Assembly (NCBI GenBank): GCA_036500145.1
Contig: DASYCO010000007.1
Location: 1-38,004, forward strand
DNA: 38,004 nucleotides
DNA from: CAMAVH01 sp036500145
GTDB lineage: Bacteria > Pseudomonadota > Alphaproteobacteria > SMXQ01
Direction: 5' to 3'
How positions within the stretch are numbered: position 1 is the first letter of the stretch; every line of letters starts with the position of its first letter. Both the position numbers and the translations under genes were made by a program. A model generated the notes under the pieces. It was not told where the DNA came from and did not search any database. It saw only the letters and a list, made by a program, of their open reading frames with translations. This document shows, one piece after another, positions 26,085 to 34,328 of the stretch.

Positions 26085-26157
26085 CGCGGAACCGCTCCTC
26101 TATGGTCTTGTTATGAGAGGGGCCTGCGCGGCGGCGTGCCACGGACATGCTCGGGCC

Positions 26158-26268
26158 AATCCTCGCACGCGCGAGGATTTGGAACCGCCATGGAAATGGG
26201 AAAGCCGGCGGGTCCCTCTTTGATTCCAGTCCGACATCACAGCCTTTGAGGGGCTGTCAGAGGGGCCC
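26158..26268 (-). promoter_or_regulatory. Structured 5' leader of the TerC gene (candidate terC-motif RNA)
   Basis: In the minus-strand transcript a closing stem pairs 26259-26268 with 26210-26219 (ten positions, one A-C mismatch), enclosing a perfect ACAGCC/GGCTGT hairpin (26239-26257) and an unpaired segment containing GGACTGGAATCAA. A second perfect 9-bp hairpin, AATCCTCGC/GCGAGGATT, lies at 26158-26179. A conserved 'terC' RNA motif upstream of terC genes has been reported in Alphaproteobacteria; I think this is an example but I cannot recall its consensus well enough to be sure. Confidence 0.5.
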
Positions 26269-26282
26269 GGCCTGGTTCCTTC

Positions 26283-26311
26283 GATATATGAAATTCTTCC
26301 GCGCTCGGCAA
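26283..26311 (-). promoter_or_regulatory. Sigma-70-type promoter of the TerC leader
   Basis: Reading the minus strand, TTGCCG (26311-26306) and TATATC (26288-26283) are 17 bases apart. The start would fall near 26276, just before the first base of the leader's closing stem, giving a leader of about 190 bases. The region carries no gene. Confidence 0.55.
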
Positions 26312-26368
26312 GCGGGAACGGAAAGTCGCTGGCGGGCCAAGAACTTGCGGGGCGCATGGCGGCGAATG

Positions 26369-27319
26369 TTACAGCGGCGCCGGCTTCGAGCCGACCTGGG
26401 CCGGCCGGTCGTCAGGCAGCGGGATGAATTCGCCGCCGTCGGCCGGCGGCAGCGGAATGCGTCCGGCCTTCCAGTCGGCCTTGGCCTGTTCGATGCGCTC
26501 TTGGCGCGACGAGACGAAGTTCCAGTAGATGTGGCGCGGGCCGAGCGAATCGCCGCCGAGCAGCATGACGGTGGCGGGCTCGAGCGCCGTGATGGCAGGC
26601 GCAGACTTGCCCGCGAAGACGATCATCTGGCCATGGCCGAACTCGCGGCCCTCGACCTCCACGCGGCCGTGCGCGACGTAGGCGGCGCGCTCGCCGAGCT
26701 CCGTCGGCGCCGCGACCTTGGCGCCCGGCTGCAATTCCACATGGACGTAGAACAGCGGCGAGCGGGTGCGCACGCCGCTCTTCAGGCCGAAGGCGTCGCC
26801 GGCGACGACCCGCAGCCACAGGCCCTTGTCCTCCTGCACCGGCAGGCTCGCGGCGGGATAGTGGTCGAAGGCCGGCGCGATCTCCTCGTCGGCTTCCGGC
26901 AGCGCGACCCAGCTCTGGATGAGGTCGAGCCGGCCGCCTTCGCGCTTGAAGCGCCCCTCGAAGCGTTCCGAATGGCTGATGCCGCGGCCTGCCGTCATCC
27001 AGTTAACGGCGCCGGGCTCGATGAGCTGCTCGCTGCCCAGGCTGTCGCGATGCATGATCTGGCCGGCGAACAGGTAGCTCACCGTGGCGAGCCCGATGTG
27101 CGGATGGGGCCGTACGTCGACCTCGCGCGGGATGTTCGGCGGCATTTCCGTCGGGCCCGCATGGTCGAAGAACACGAAGGGCCCGACCGTGCGGTGCGAG
27201 CGGAACGGCAGCACGCGCCCGACGACGAACCCGCCGCCGAGGCCGGTCTTGCGCGCGTCGATCACGATGTCGAAGGAAGCGGGGTCTGAGGACGGAGAAC
27301 TATCGGACGCGGCGCTCAT
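26369..27319 (-). CDS. Pirin family protein
   Basis: A 316-residue bicupin. The N-terminal cupin has the metal-binding histidines in RPHPHIGLATVSYLFAG and MHRDSLGSE, followed by NWMTAGRGISHSE, all typical of pirins. Characterised bacterial pirins include quercetin dioxygenases (YhhW-type) and regulators of pyruvate dehydrogenase, so the exact role is open. The second cupin is degenerate as usual. It is transcribed in the same direction as the TerC gene, but a promoter and leader lie between them, so they are probably separate units. Confidence 0.88.
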   Translation of the reverse strand: MSAASDSSPSSDPASFDIVIDARKTGLGGGFVVGRVLPFRSHRTVGPFVFFDHAGPTEMPPNIPREVDVRPHPHIGLATVSYLFAGQIMHRDSLGSEQLIEPGAVNWMTAGRGISHSERFEGRFKREGGRLDLIQSWVALPEADEEIAPAFDHYPAASLPVQEDKGLWLRVVAGDAFGLKSGVRTRSPLFYVHVELQPGAKVAAPTELGERAAYVAHGRVEVEGREFGHGQMIVFAGKSAPAITALEPATVMLLGGDSLGPRHIYWNFVSSRQERIEQAKADWKAGRIPLPPADGGEFIPLPDDRPAQVGSKPAPL

Positions 27320-27545
27320 CGGAGATCCTCTGGCAAGGGGCGGCGGCCGATCATAGCGCCGCGCCCGTGAACTGCCTCTCTACGAATTAAAGCCCTGCGG
27401 TTCCAGCGCCATGACAGCCTCAATTTCCCACATGTTGCGGCGCAAAACGATCACGCGACTTTGATCCCGCCCATTCCGTTAAACTGCTGGAATGCCGCTG
27501 CCCGCATCGGGTGAGAAAGCCCGCAGGGGCCTAGGGAGATTTTCG

Positions 27546-28190
27546 ATGAAGTCCATGTTCGCCGCCGTACTGATCGCCGCCCCGCTGTCCATCCTCGCCG
27601 CCCTTCCCGCGACCGCGCAGATGCAGCAGCCCACGAAATTCCGCGGCACCATCCAGGCCGTCCAGGGCGACACGCTGACCTACCAGGTCCGCGACGGCGC
27701 CACCATGACGGTGCGGATGACGCCCGAGACGCGCATCACCGCCGTCAGCGGCACGAGCCTGTCGGAGATCAAGCCGGGCAGCTACATCGGCGTCGGCGCC
27801 GAGCCCGAGAAGGACGGCACCCAGCGCGCCCTCGAAGTGCACATCTTCACCGAGGCGCAGCGCGGCACCGGCGAGGGCTTCCACTCCTTCGACCTGACGC
27901 CCAACAGCACCATGACCAACGGCACCGTCGCCGACGACATGCCGCCGGCCGGCCAGGTGACGCAAAACGATTCGAACGACGCGCGCCGCATCCTGACCCT
28001 CACCTACAAGGGCGGCCAGCAGAAGGTCGTCGTCCCCGACGACGCTCCGATCGTCAAGCTGGCGCCCGGCTCGCGCGACCTGGTCGTCGCCGGCGCCAAG
28101 GCCAACATCAGCGGCTACAAGGCGCCCGACGGCAGCGTGACGGCGACCACGATGAACGTCGGCACCAACGGGCTGACGCCGCCGATGTGA
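27546..28190 (+). CDS. Exported beta-rich protein, uncharacterised
   Basis: A 214-residue protein with a clear Sec signal peptide: basic MKS, a hydrophobic core (about residues 4-20) and a likely signal-peptidase site after PATA (about residue 24). The mature part has alternating strands such as FRGTIQAVQGDTLTYQV and a repeat-like second half (TYKGGQQKVVV, PDDAPIVKLAPG), resembling DUF5666-type beta domains. AGGGAG at about 27533-27538 supports the ATG at 27546 over the one at 27492. Periplasmic location is expected; function unknown. A terminator follows at 28242. Confidence 0.75.
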   Translation: MKSMFAAVLIAAPLSILAALPATAQMQQPTKFRGTIQAVQGDTLTYQVRDGATMTVRMTPETRITAVSGTSLSEIKPGSYIGVGAEPEKDGTQRALEVHIFTEAQRGTGEGFHSFDLTPNSTMTNGTVADDMPPAGQVTQNDSNDARRILTLTYKGGQQKVVVPDDAPIVKLAPGSRDLVVAGAKANISGYKAPDGSVTATTMNVGTNGLTPPM

Positions 28191-28241
28191 GGCTTCGCGC
28201 CGCGCTTGCAGCGGCTTCATGCAGAATCGGCTTTATGAAGG

Positions 28242-28279
28242 CGCCGCTTCGGTTTAATCCGGAGCGGCGTTCTTCGTTT
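28242..28279 (+). terminator. Hairpin terminator after the exported protein
   Basis: An 11-bp stem with one wobble (CGCCGCTTCGG 28242-28252, CCGGAGCGGCG 28259-28269), a TTTAAT loop, followed by TTCTTCGTTT. The T-run is interrupted, so efficiency may be moderate. Confidence 0.65.
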
Positions 28280-28302
28280 CGGCATCTCGCTCAAGGTCCC
28301 TC

Positions 28303-29286
28303 ATGCGAATTTGCATCTTCGGCGCCGGCGCCATCGGCGGCAGCCTCGCGGCGCGCTTTCACAAGGCGGGAACGACGCCCGCGCTCGTCGTGCGCGGCCC
28401 CCACCTCGCCGCCATCAAGGCCAAGGGCCTGACCGTGCGCGACGCCGACGGCAGCGAGACGCGCTTCGCCGCCGAGGCGAGCGACGATCCGCACGACCTC
28501 GGGCCGCAGGACCTCGTGGTCGTCACCGCCAAGGCTCCCGCCCTGCCCGCCATCGGGCGCGCCATCGCGCCGCTGCTCGGACCCGAGACGGCGGTGCTGT
28601 TCGTCATGAACGGCATTCCCTGGTGGTACTTCCAGAACCACGGCGGGCCGCACGACGACCGCCGCCTGCCGAAGCTCGATCCCGACGACGGCCTGCGCCG
28701 GGCGATCGACCCGGCGCGCATCCTGGGTGGCGTGATCTACTGCGCCTGCACGGTGGAATCCCCCGGCGTGGTGCAGGTGTCGAGCCCGGTCAACCGCGTG
28801 ATTCTCGGCGAGCCCAACGGTCAGGTGACGCCGCGCGCGCAAGCCGTCGCCAAGCTGCTCGCCGACGGCGGCATGGACACGGTGGCGACGCCGAAGATCC
28901 GCGACGCCATCTGGACCAAGCTGGTCGCCAACTTCAGCAGCGGCACGCTCTCCGTCGCGACCCAGTCGAGCATGAAGGCCTTCTATGCCGAGGAGGCCTG
29001 CCGCGAGGCGACCCGCCGAATCGTCGCCGAAGGCAAGGCGGTCGCCGCCGCCATGGGCTGCACGGTGACGACCAGCGCCGAGGAATTGCTGGCGCGCTTG
29101 GCGCCAAGCGCGCACAAGCCGAGCATCCTGCAGGACCTGGAGCTTGGCCGCGCCATGGAAGTGGACGGCGTCTATACCGTGCCGCTCGAGCTGGCGCGCC
29201 TCGCGAAGGTCGAGACGCCGACGCTCGACCTGCTCATCACCCTGCTGCGGCTGCGCGCCGAGGCCGCCGGGCTCTATAAGCCCTAG
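28303..29286 (+). CDS. Ketopantoate reductase-like (ApbA/PanE) protein
   Basis: A 327-residue NADP-dependent reductase. The N-terminal Rossmann motif is FGAGAIGG (about residues 6-13); the C-terminal helical domain contains the family pattern KLVANFSSGTLS (about residues 206-217) with the catalytic lysine near its start. PanE reduces 2-dehydropantoate to pantoate for coenzyme A synthesis; many organisms have several paralogues with other keto-acid substrates, so no symbol is given. Its 3' end overlaps the convergent transglutaminase-like gene by four bases. Confidence 0.85.
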   Translation: MRICIFGAGAIGGSLAARFHKAGTTPALVVRGPHLAAIKAKGLTVRDADGSETRFAAEASDDPHDLGPQDLVVVTAKAPALPAIGRAIAPLLGPETAVLFVMNGIPWWYFQNHGGPHDDRRLPKLDPDDGLRRAIDPARILGGVIYCACTVESPGVVQVSSPVNRVILGEPNGQVTPRAQAVAKLLADGGMDTVATPKIRDAIWTKLVANFSSGTLSVATQSSMKAFYAEEACREATRRIVAEGKAVAAAMGCTVTTSAEELLARLAPSAHKPSILQDLELGRAMEVDGVYTVPLELARLAKVETPTLDLLITLLRLRAEAAGLYKP

Positions 29287-30161
29287 GTTTCGGAAATGCT
29301 GACGGCTTGCAGCGTGAGGGGCGTCTCGACCGAGGCGCCCAGCAGCTGCACGTCCACCTTCGGGATCGTCGTCTCGACCGCGCCGTAGATCGTCGCGAAG
29401 GAAACGTCCGCCGCGTCGCGCCCGACGCCGATGCGCGCCGCGCGGTCGACGGAGGCCAGGCGCGTCGGGTCGAACAGGTACCAGCGCCCCGAGAGATAGA
29501 CCTCGACGAGGGCATGGAAGTCCTGCGGAAAGATTCCGGCCGAATAGGCGCTGACGAAGCGGGCGGGAATGTTGAGCGCGCGGCAAAGCGAGATGGCGAG
29601 ATGGGCGAAGTCGCGGCAGACGCCGACGCGCGCCTCCATCGTGTCGTGCGCGGTGGTCTGCGTGTTGCTGCTGCCGTCGGCATAGCGGATGCGCCCGCGG
29701 ATCCAGTTGCAGATCGCGGTCACACGGCTATGGCCGGGCAGCAAGTGGCCGAACTCCTGCTCGGCGAAAGCGCCGAGCCTGTCCGACTGGCAGTAGCGGC
29801 TCGCCAGCAGGTAGGGCTGCACGGAAAAGGGCAGCTGGCGCAGCGGCGTCTCCATTACGTTCGCCGGATCCTGCAGCGTCGGATGCAGGGAGACGCTGGC
29901 GCGATAGGCGATGATGAGATCCTTGCCCATGTGCGCCACCGGCACCAGCACGCGCACCAGGCGGTTGTTCTCCGGCGTGACGTGGCTCTCGAAGGAGAGC
30001 CGCAGGCGCTCGGCGCCGAGGGAGACGGAAACGGAAAGCTCCTCGTCCCTCACCGTCTGGCCGGCACAATGGGCCGCCTGCAGATGCAGCACCAATATGT
30101 CCTCGTCGCGCGGAACGAAGCGCAGGTCGCAGCGCACTGAAAGGGTGCCGTGATCTGTCAT
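29283..30161 (-). CDS. Transglutaminase-like cysteine-protease-fold protein
   Basis: A 292-residue protein with an N-terminal beta domain (about residues 1-140) and a transglutaminase-like core. The catalytic triad is visible: Cys in VGVCRDFAHL, His in DFHALVEVYL and Asp in LFDPTRLA. Such soluble bacterial proteins are thought to be peptidases or amide hydrolases, sometimes near alpha-E and circularly permuted ATP-grasp proteins, which are absent here. No signal peptide is visible. It converges with the PanE-like gene, sharing 29283-29286. Confidence 0.85.
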   Translation of the reverse strand: MTDHGTLSVRCDLRFVPRDEDILVLHLQAAHCAGQTVRDEELSVSVSLGAERLRLSFESHVTPENNRLVRVLVPVAHMGKDLIIAYRASVSLHPTLQDPANVMETPLRQLPFSVQPYLLASRYCQSDRLGAFAEQEFGHLLPGHSRVTAICNWIRGRIRYADGSSNTQTTAHDTMEARVGVCRDFAHLAISLCRALNIPARFVSAYSAGIFPQDFHALVEVYLSGRWYLFDPTRLASVDRAARIGVGRDAADVSFATIYGAVETTIPKVDVQLLGASVETPLTLQAVSISET

Positions 30162-30228
30162 GATGTGACGCGGGCCATGCGAAATAAACGCCTGAGACGG
30201 CGATTAGCTCCGCGCCCGCTTCGCGCCT

Positions 30229-30681
30229 TCAGGCGCGCAAGGCCTGCTGCACCAGCGTGTCGAGGGCGCTCAGGAACCGCGAGCGGTCCGCCTTGCTGAA
30301 GGGCGGCGGGCCGCCGCCGCCGCCAAGCTCGCGCAGGTGGCGCGACAGCTCGCGCCCGGCCAGGGCCGAGCCGATGTTGTCGGCCGTCCACAGCTTGCCG
30401 TTGGGCGCCAGGGCGCGGGCGCCGCGCGCAAGGCAGCGCGAGGCGAGCGGAATGTCGGACGTGACGCAGACGTCCTTGGGGCCGATGCGTTCGGCGATCC
30501 AGTCGTCGGCCTTGTCGGCTCCCTCCTCCACCAGCACCATGCGCACATGGGCGCGGCCCGACGGCAGGATCGGCCGCGAGCCATTGGAGACGACATAGAC
30601 CTGGAGCTGCAGGCGGTCGGCGACGCGGTAGACTTCCTCGCGCACCGGGCAGGCATCGCCGTCGACGTAGATTTCCGTCAT
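30229..30681 (-). CDS. YaiI/YqxD (UPF0178) family protein
   Basis: A 150-residue PIN-like protein with the conserved N-terminus IYVDGDACPVREEVYR, VSNGSRP, the acidic GADKADDWIAE segment and TSDIPLASRCL. It corresponds to the conserved but functionally undefined DUF188 family, probably a nuclease-like fold with clustered aspartates. The ATG at 30681 is chosen; the longer frame upstream is an overlap with another gene. The start is 11 bases after the stop of the preceding uncharacterised gene, so both are likely on one transcript. The C-terminal GGGGGPPP stretch is a family feature. Confidence 0.87.
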   Translation of the reverse strand: MTEIYVDGDACPVREEVYRVADRLQLQVYVVSNGSRPILPSGRAHVRMVLVEEGADKADDWIAERIGPKDVCVTSDIPLASRCLARGARALAPNGKLWTADNIGSALAGRELSRHLRELGGGGGPPPFSKADRSRFLSALDTLVQQALRA

Positions 30682-30692
30682 GAGACCCGAGG

Positions 30693-31268
30693 CTAGCGGC
30701 GCGGCCGGTCGAGGAATTCGTCGAAGGCCTCGGCTTGCGACGCCAGGCCTTTTTCGATCAGGGCGCGCATCAGGTTGTCGCCGAGGCGGCCGGCGTCGAC
30801 GAGGGCCGCCGGCAGGATGCCGAGCATCGCGGCGACCAGCCCCAGGCGGATTTCGGCGGCGGCGGCGTCGAACACGTCGCGGCATTTCACGACCGACAGA
30901 TCGTCGACCAGCGCGTCGTCGCCGTTCTCGCGCATCACGCGCGCGGCGGTGATGAAGGCGGCATAGTCGAGGATGCCGGGCGACAGCCGCTCGATCTTCT
31001 TCAGCAGCGTGTCTGAGGTGGCGCGGTCCTGGCTGCCGGTCGGCAGGGCATAGGCCTTGGCCTGACGCAGGCGCGTGTAGAAGAGGTCGCGCCGGCCGTC
31101 CGACTTCGCCGCCCATTCGGCGCCGGTGAAGAGCGCGGCCTCGGTGAACTCCGTCTCCGCGCCGCCGCTCGTGCGGCAATAGACGATGCCGTCCTCGACT
31201 TCGTCGACGACATAGGAACGGCCATCCTTGGTGTGGACGGTCGCGCCGGGAACGAATCTGGAAGCCAT
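30693..31268 (-). CDS. Uncharacterised protein with small N-terminal beta-barrel
   Basis: A 191-residue soluble protein. Residues about 1-45 (FVPGATVHTKDGRSYVVDEV and following) look like a small SH3/Tudor or CarD-like barrel. The rest is helical, rich in charged residues (LLKKIERLSPGILDYAAFI, then VMRENGDDALVDDLS). I do not recognise the family and see no catalytic motif. It lies between pyrophosphatase and the YaiI-family gene in the same direction, and is probably cotranscribed with the latter. A role in nucleic-acid or protein binding is only suggested by the barrel. Confidence 0.75.
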   Translation of the reverse strand: MASRFVPGATVHTKDGRSYVVDEVEDGIVYCRTSGGAETEFTEAALFTGAEWAAKSDGRRDLFYTRLRQAKAYALPTGSQDRATSDTLLKKIERLSPGILDYAAFITAARVMRENGDDALVDDLSVVKCRDVFDAAAAEIRLGLVAAMLGILPAALVDAGRLGDNLMRALIEKGLASQAEAFDEFLDRPRR

Positions 31269-31386
31269 GCTGCCTCGGCCAACGGGGAACGGCGGATGAG
31301 ACGGCCATGGTAGGCCATCAGCCGCCGATCAGACAGCGAATTGGATTAGGCGGGCCGGCGACTTGGTGACGGCTTGGGCGAACCGG

Positions 31387-31929
31387 CTACTTGCCGGCGG
31401 CTTTCTTCGCCGCACGGTCGAGGCCGGCGCGGATCAGGCCCTTCGCTTCTTCCGTGCCAACCCACTGGACGATTGTCACCCATTTGCCTTTTTCCAGATC
31501 CTTGTAGTGCTGGAAGAAGTGGGCGATCTGGTCGCGCAGGATCTCCGGCAGATCATCGTAGCTGTGCACGTCGCGATAGAAGGGGTGCAGCTTGTCGACT
31601 GGCACGGCGATGATCTTTTCGTCGGGGCCGGCTTCGTCGGTCATCAGCAGCGCGCCGACCGGCCGGCAGCGGATCACCGCGCCCGGCACCACGGGGGTCT
31701 GGCTGACGACGAGGATGTCGCAGGGGTCGCCGTCTTCCGACAGCGTGTGCGGCACGAAGCCGTAGTTGGCCGGGTAGATCATCGACGTGTGCAGGAAGCG
31801 GTCGACGAAAAGGGCGCCGGAGCTCTTGTCGAGCTCGTACTTGACCGGCAGGCCGCCCTGGGGAATTTCGATGATGGCGTTGATGTCGTCGGGCGCATTG
31901 ACGCCGGCGGGGATCTTGGTGATGTCCAT
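31387..31929 (-). CDS. ppa: Inorganic pyrophosphatase (family I)
   Basis: A 180-residue soluble enzyme that hydrolyses pyrophosphate and so drives biosynthesis. The family I signature DGDPCDILV with its metal-binding aspartates is at about residue 66-74; YPANYGFVPHT and the KYELDK substrate loop are also present. Length matches bacterial hexameric PPases. The C-terminus ends in a lysine-rich AAKKAAGK tail. CAGGAG lies upstream of the ATG at 31929. It is a stand-alone housekeeping gene 178 bases from the tRNA gene. Confidence 0.96.
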   Translation of the reverse strand: MDITKIPAGVNAPDDINAIIEIPQGGLPVKYELDKSSGALFVDRFLHTSMIYPANYGFVPHTLSEDGDPCDILVVSQTPVVPGAVIRCRPVGALLMTDEAGPDEKIIAVPVDKLHPFYRDVHSYDDLPEILRDQIAHFFQHYKDLEKGKWVTIVQWVGTEEAKGLIRAGLDRAAKKAAGK

Positions 31930-32107
31930 CGAAGCTCCTGAACTTTAAAAACGCTTACTCAATTCGACCTCGCCCGTGGCGCGACAAGTTTATGTCGCCG
32001 CCCGCAGGGCCATGTTCGCCACGCATGCGGCATCCGCGACCAGCGCCGCCACCGCGCAGTCCGGTCCGATCCCGCAAGCTCGGCCCGGCAGAGAAAGATG
32101 AAGAAAT

Positions 32108-32182
<75 letters not shown>

Positions 32183-32484
32183 TCTGGCGCCTGAACCGTC
32201 CCCTGGGGAAGCAACCGCGGACCGAAGTCCGCGGAAAACACCGGCAAATCATGCATCTGCGCGGCGGGGGGCGGCGGGAGGCCGGGATAATACTCAAAGC
32301 CGCCGGCTTTGCAACCCTCGCGCGGGGGCCACGGAAAACTCTCCGGACAGGCCGCCAGGCCAGGGTCTGAGCCGGAACGCCGCCGCGTTCCGCCGATTCA
32401 AGCGGCGCTGGGGCCTTGCCGTCGGCGGATGAAAGGGCCATTTATAGGCCAATTGTTTCAATCCCCTATCGGTCGAGAGAGAAC
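32183..32484. other. Gene-free region between tRNA-Gly and the thioredoxin gene
   Basis: 302 bases with no gene. It holds a perfect 8-bp hairpin (CCGCGGAC 32215-32222, GTCCGCGG 32227-32234) whose minus-strand loop is UUCG, and, near the thioredoxin gene, an AT-richer patch (ATTTATAGG, about 32438) likely to contain its promoter. I could not define boxes firmly. Confidence 0.5.
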
Positions 32485-33579
32485 ATGGCAGGCTTTCCGG
32501 GCATGCCCGGCACCAAACCGCCGGCGGGCGCCCAATCCCAGACCACGTCTCCCAGCGCAAGCTGGGCCCAACCCATGACAGGGGGGCCAAATGCCGGCGG
32601 CGCGAATTCCGCCCTTGCCGGCGCATTGGGCGGCGGCTTCACCGAGACGCCCCAGGCGGCCGTTCCCACGACGGGCCCGGTCGGCGACGCCGACGTGATC
32701 CAGGACTCCTCCACCGCGACCTTCATGGCCGACGTGATCGACGCCTCCTTCGGCCCGGCGATCATCGTCGACTTCTGGGCCCCCTGGTGCGGCCCCTGCA
32801 AGCAGCTCGGCCCCGCCCTGGAAAAGGCCGTGCGCGCCCAGCAGGGCCGCGTGCGCCTGATCAAGATCAACGTCGACGAGAACCAGGACCTGGCGCAGCA
32901 GATGCGCATCCAGTCCATCCCGGCCGTCTACGCCTTCAAGGACGGCCGCCCGGTCGACGGCTTCGCCGGCGCCTTGCCGGACAGCCAGGTGCGCCAGTTC
33001 GTCGAGAGCATGGCCAAGCTCGCCGGCCCCACGTCGGAAGAAGAAGGCCTGAAGGAAGCCATGGCGCAGGCCGAAGAGATGGCCGCCGCCGGCGACCTCG
33101 AGACCGCCATCGCGATCTACGCCGAAGTGCTGGCCCAGGCCCCCGCCAGCGTCGAGGCCATCGCCGGCCTCGCCAAGCTTCAGCTGGCAAGCGGCGACGC
33201 CACCGCCGCCAAGGACACGCTGGCGGCCTTCAAGCCCGAGCCGAACAAGGTCGAGCCGCCGGCCATCGCCACCGTGCGCGCCGCCGTCGAGCTGGCCGAG
33301 CAGAGCGCCGGCGCTTCCGGCGAGCTGGACGCCCTGATCGCCAAGGTCGCCGCCGATCCGGCCGACCATCAGGCGCGCTTCGACCTCGCCGTCGCCCAGT
33401 TCGGCGTCGGCAAGCCGGACGCCGCCATCGACGAGCTGCTGACGATCATCAAGAAGAGCCGCGACTGGAACGAGGGCGCCGCCCGCGCCCAGCTCGTGAA
33501 GGTCTTCGAGGCGCTCGGCCCCATGCACGAGCTGTCGCAGAGCGGCCGCCGCCGCCTGTCGTCGATCCTGTTCTCGTAA
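32485..33579 (+). CDS. Thioredoxin-TPR protein (CnoX/YbbN-like)
   Basis: A 364-residue cytosolic protein. After a low-complexity Gly/Ala/Pro/Gln N-terminus (about 60 residues) comes a thioredoxin domain with the full active site WAPWCGPCKQL, then TPR-like helical repeats to the C-terminus (QAEEMAAAGDLETAIAIYAE and following). This is the layout of CnoX/YbbN chaperedoxins, which protect proteins and hand them to GroEL; many lose the second cysteine, but both are present here, so redox activity is expected. GAGAGAGA upstream of the ATG at 32485 supports this start. It leads a three- to four-gene unit. Confidence 0.9.
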   Translation: MAGFPGMPGTKPPAGAQSQTTSPSASWAQPMTGGPNAGGANSALAGALGGGFTETPQAAVPTTGPVGDADVIQDSSTATFMADVIDASFGPAIIVDFWAPWCGPCKQLGPALEKAVRAQQGRVRLIKINVDENQDLAQQMRIQSIPAVYAFKDGRPVDGFAGALPDSQVRQFVESMAKLAGPTSEEEGLKEAMAQAEEMAAAGDLETAIAIYAEVLAQAPASVEAIAGLAKLQLASGDATAAKDTLAAFKPEPNKVEPPAIATVRAAVELAEQSAGASGELDALIAKVAADPADHQARFDLAVAQFGVGKPDAAIDELLTIIKKSRDWNEGAARAQLVKVFEALGPMHELSQSGRRRLSSILFS

Positions 33580-33600
33580 GACACGGCAAGGGAGAAGGCC

Positions 33601-34302
33601 ATGGCGCGCGGCGTGTTCGATCCCGGCTTCGACGACATGCCCGGCCTGATTCCGGTCTTCCCCCTCGCCGGCGTGCTGCTGCTGCCGCAGGGCAAGCTGC
33701 CGCTCAACATCTTCGAGCGGCGCTACCTCGCCATGACGCGCGACGCCCTGCTGTCGCCGACGCGCCTCATCGGCATGATCCAGCCGACCGGCCTCGGCGA
33801 AGGGGCGAACGGCCCCGAACTGTTCCCCGTCGGCACCGCCGGCCGCATCGTCAGCTTTTCCGAGAGCGACGACGGCCGCTACGAGATCGTGCTCGACGGG
33901 CTGATCCGCTTTCGCGTGCGCGACGAGGTCGACCTCAAGGACGGCTACCGCCGCGTCATGCCGAACTTCACGCCCTACCGCGACGACCTCGAGGTCTACG
34001 GCACGGCGCGCGACCCGAGCAACGGCCGCATCGACCGCGACCGCATCCTCGCCGGCCTCAAGCGTTACTTCGGCGCCAAGCATGTGGAAGCCAACTGGGA
34101 CGCGATCCGCCAGCTCGACGACCGCGCGCTGGTGACGACGCTGGCCATGAGCTGCCCGTTCGAGCCCACGGACAAGCAGGCATTGCTGGAGAGCGTGGAC
34201 ATCGCCACCTGCGGCCATACCCTGGCCGCCCTGCTGGAGATGGGCGCCGGCAGCGCCGAAGCCGGCTTCGGCGACACGCCGCCGACGCCGACGCGCCACT
34301 AG
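33601..34302 (+). CDS. LON-substrate-binding-domain protein
   Basis: A 233-residue protein consisting of the N-terminal domain of Lon protease without ATPase or peptidase: IPVFPLAGVLLLPQGKLPLNIFERRYL at the start (shown as its conserved core), then LIGMIQP and IVLDGLIRFRV. Such stand-alone LON-domain proteins are frequent beside the thioredoxin-TPR gene in Alphaproteobacteria, but function is unproven; substrate or protein-partner binding is assumed. AAGGGAGAAGG lies directly before the ATG. It is 21 bases behind the upstream gene. Confidence 0.9.
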   Translation: MARGVFDPGFDDMPGLIPVFPLAGVLLLPQGKLPLNIFERRYLAMTRDALLSPTRLIGMIQPTGLGEGANGPELFPVGTAGRIVSFSESDDGRYEIVLDGLIRFRVRDEVDLKDGYRRVMPNFTPYRDDLEVYGTARDPSNGRIDRDRILAGLKRYFGAKHVEANWDAIRQLDDRALVTTLAMSCPFEPTDKQALLESVDIATCGHTLAALLEMGAGSAEAGFGDTPPTPTRH

Positions 34303-34328
34303 CCGACATATTTCACCGAGGACGATTC

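Noticed and set aside
26140..26160. A third copy of the palindromic repeat (ATGCTCGGGC at about 26148)
   Set aside because: Only one half-arm matches; the second arm and second palindrome are absent.
27320..27545. EcfG-type promoter ahead of the exported protein
   Set aside because: CCGTT occurs at about 27474, but no GGAAC-like box lies 16-17 bases upstream.
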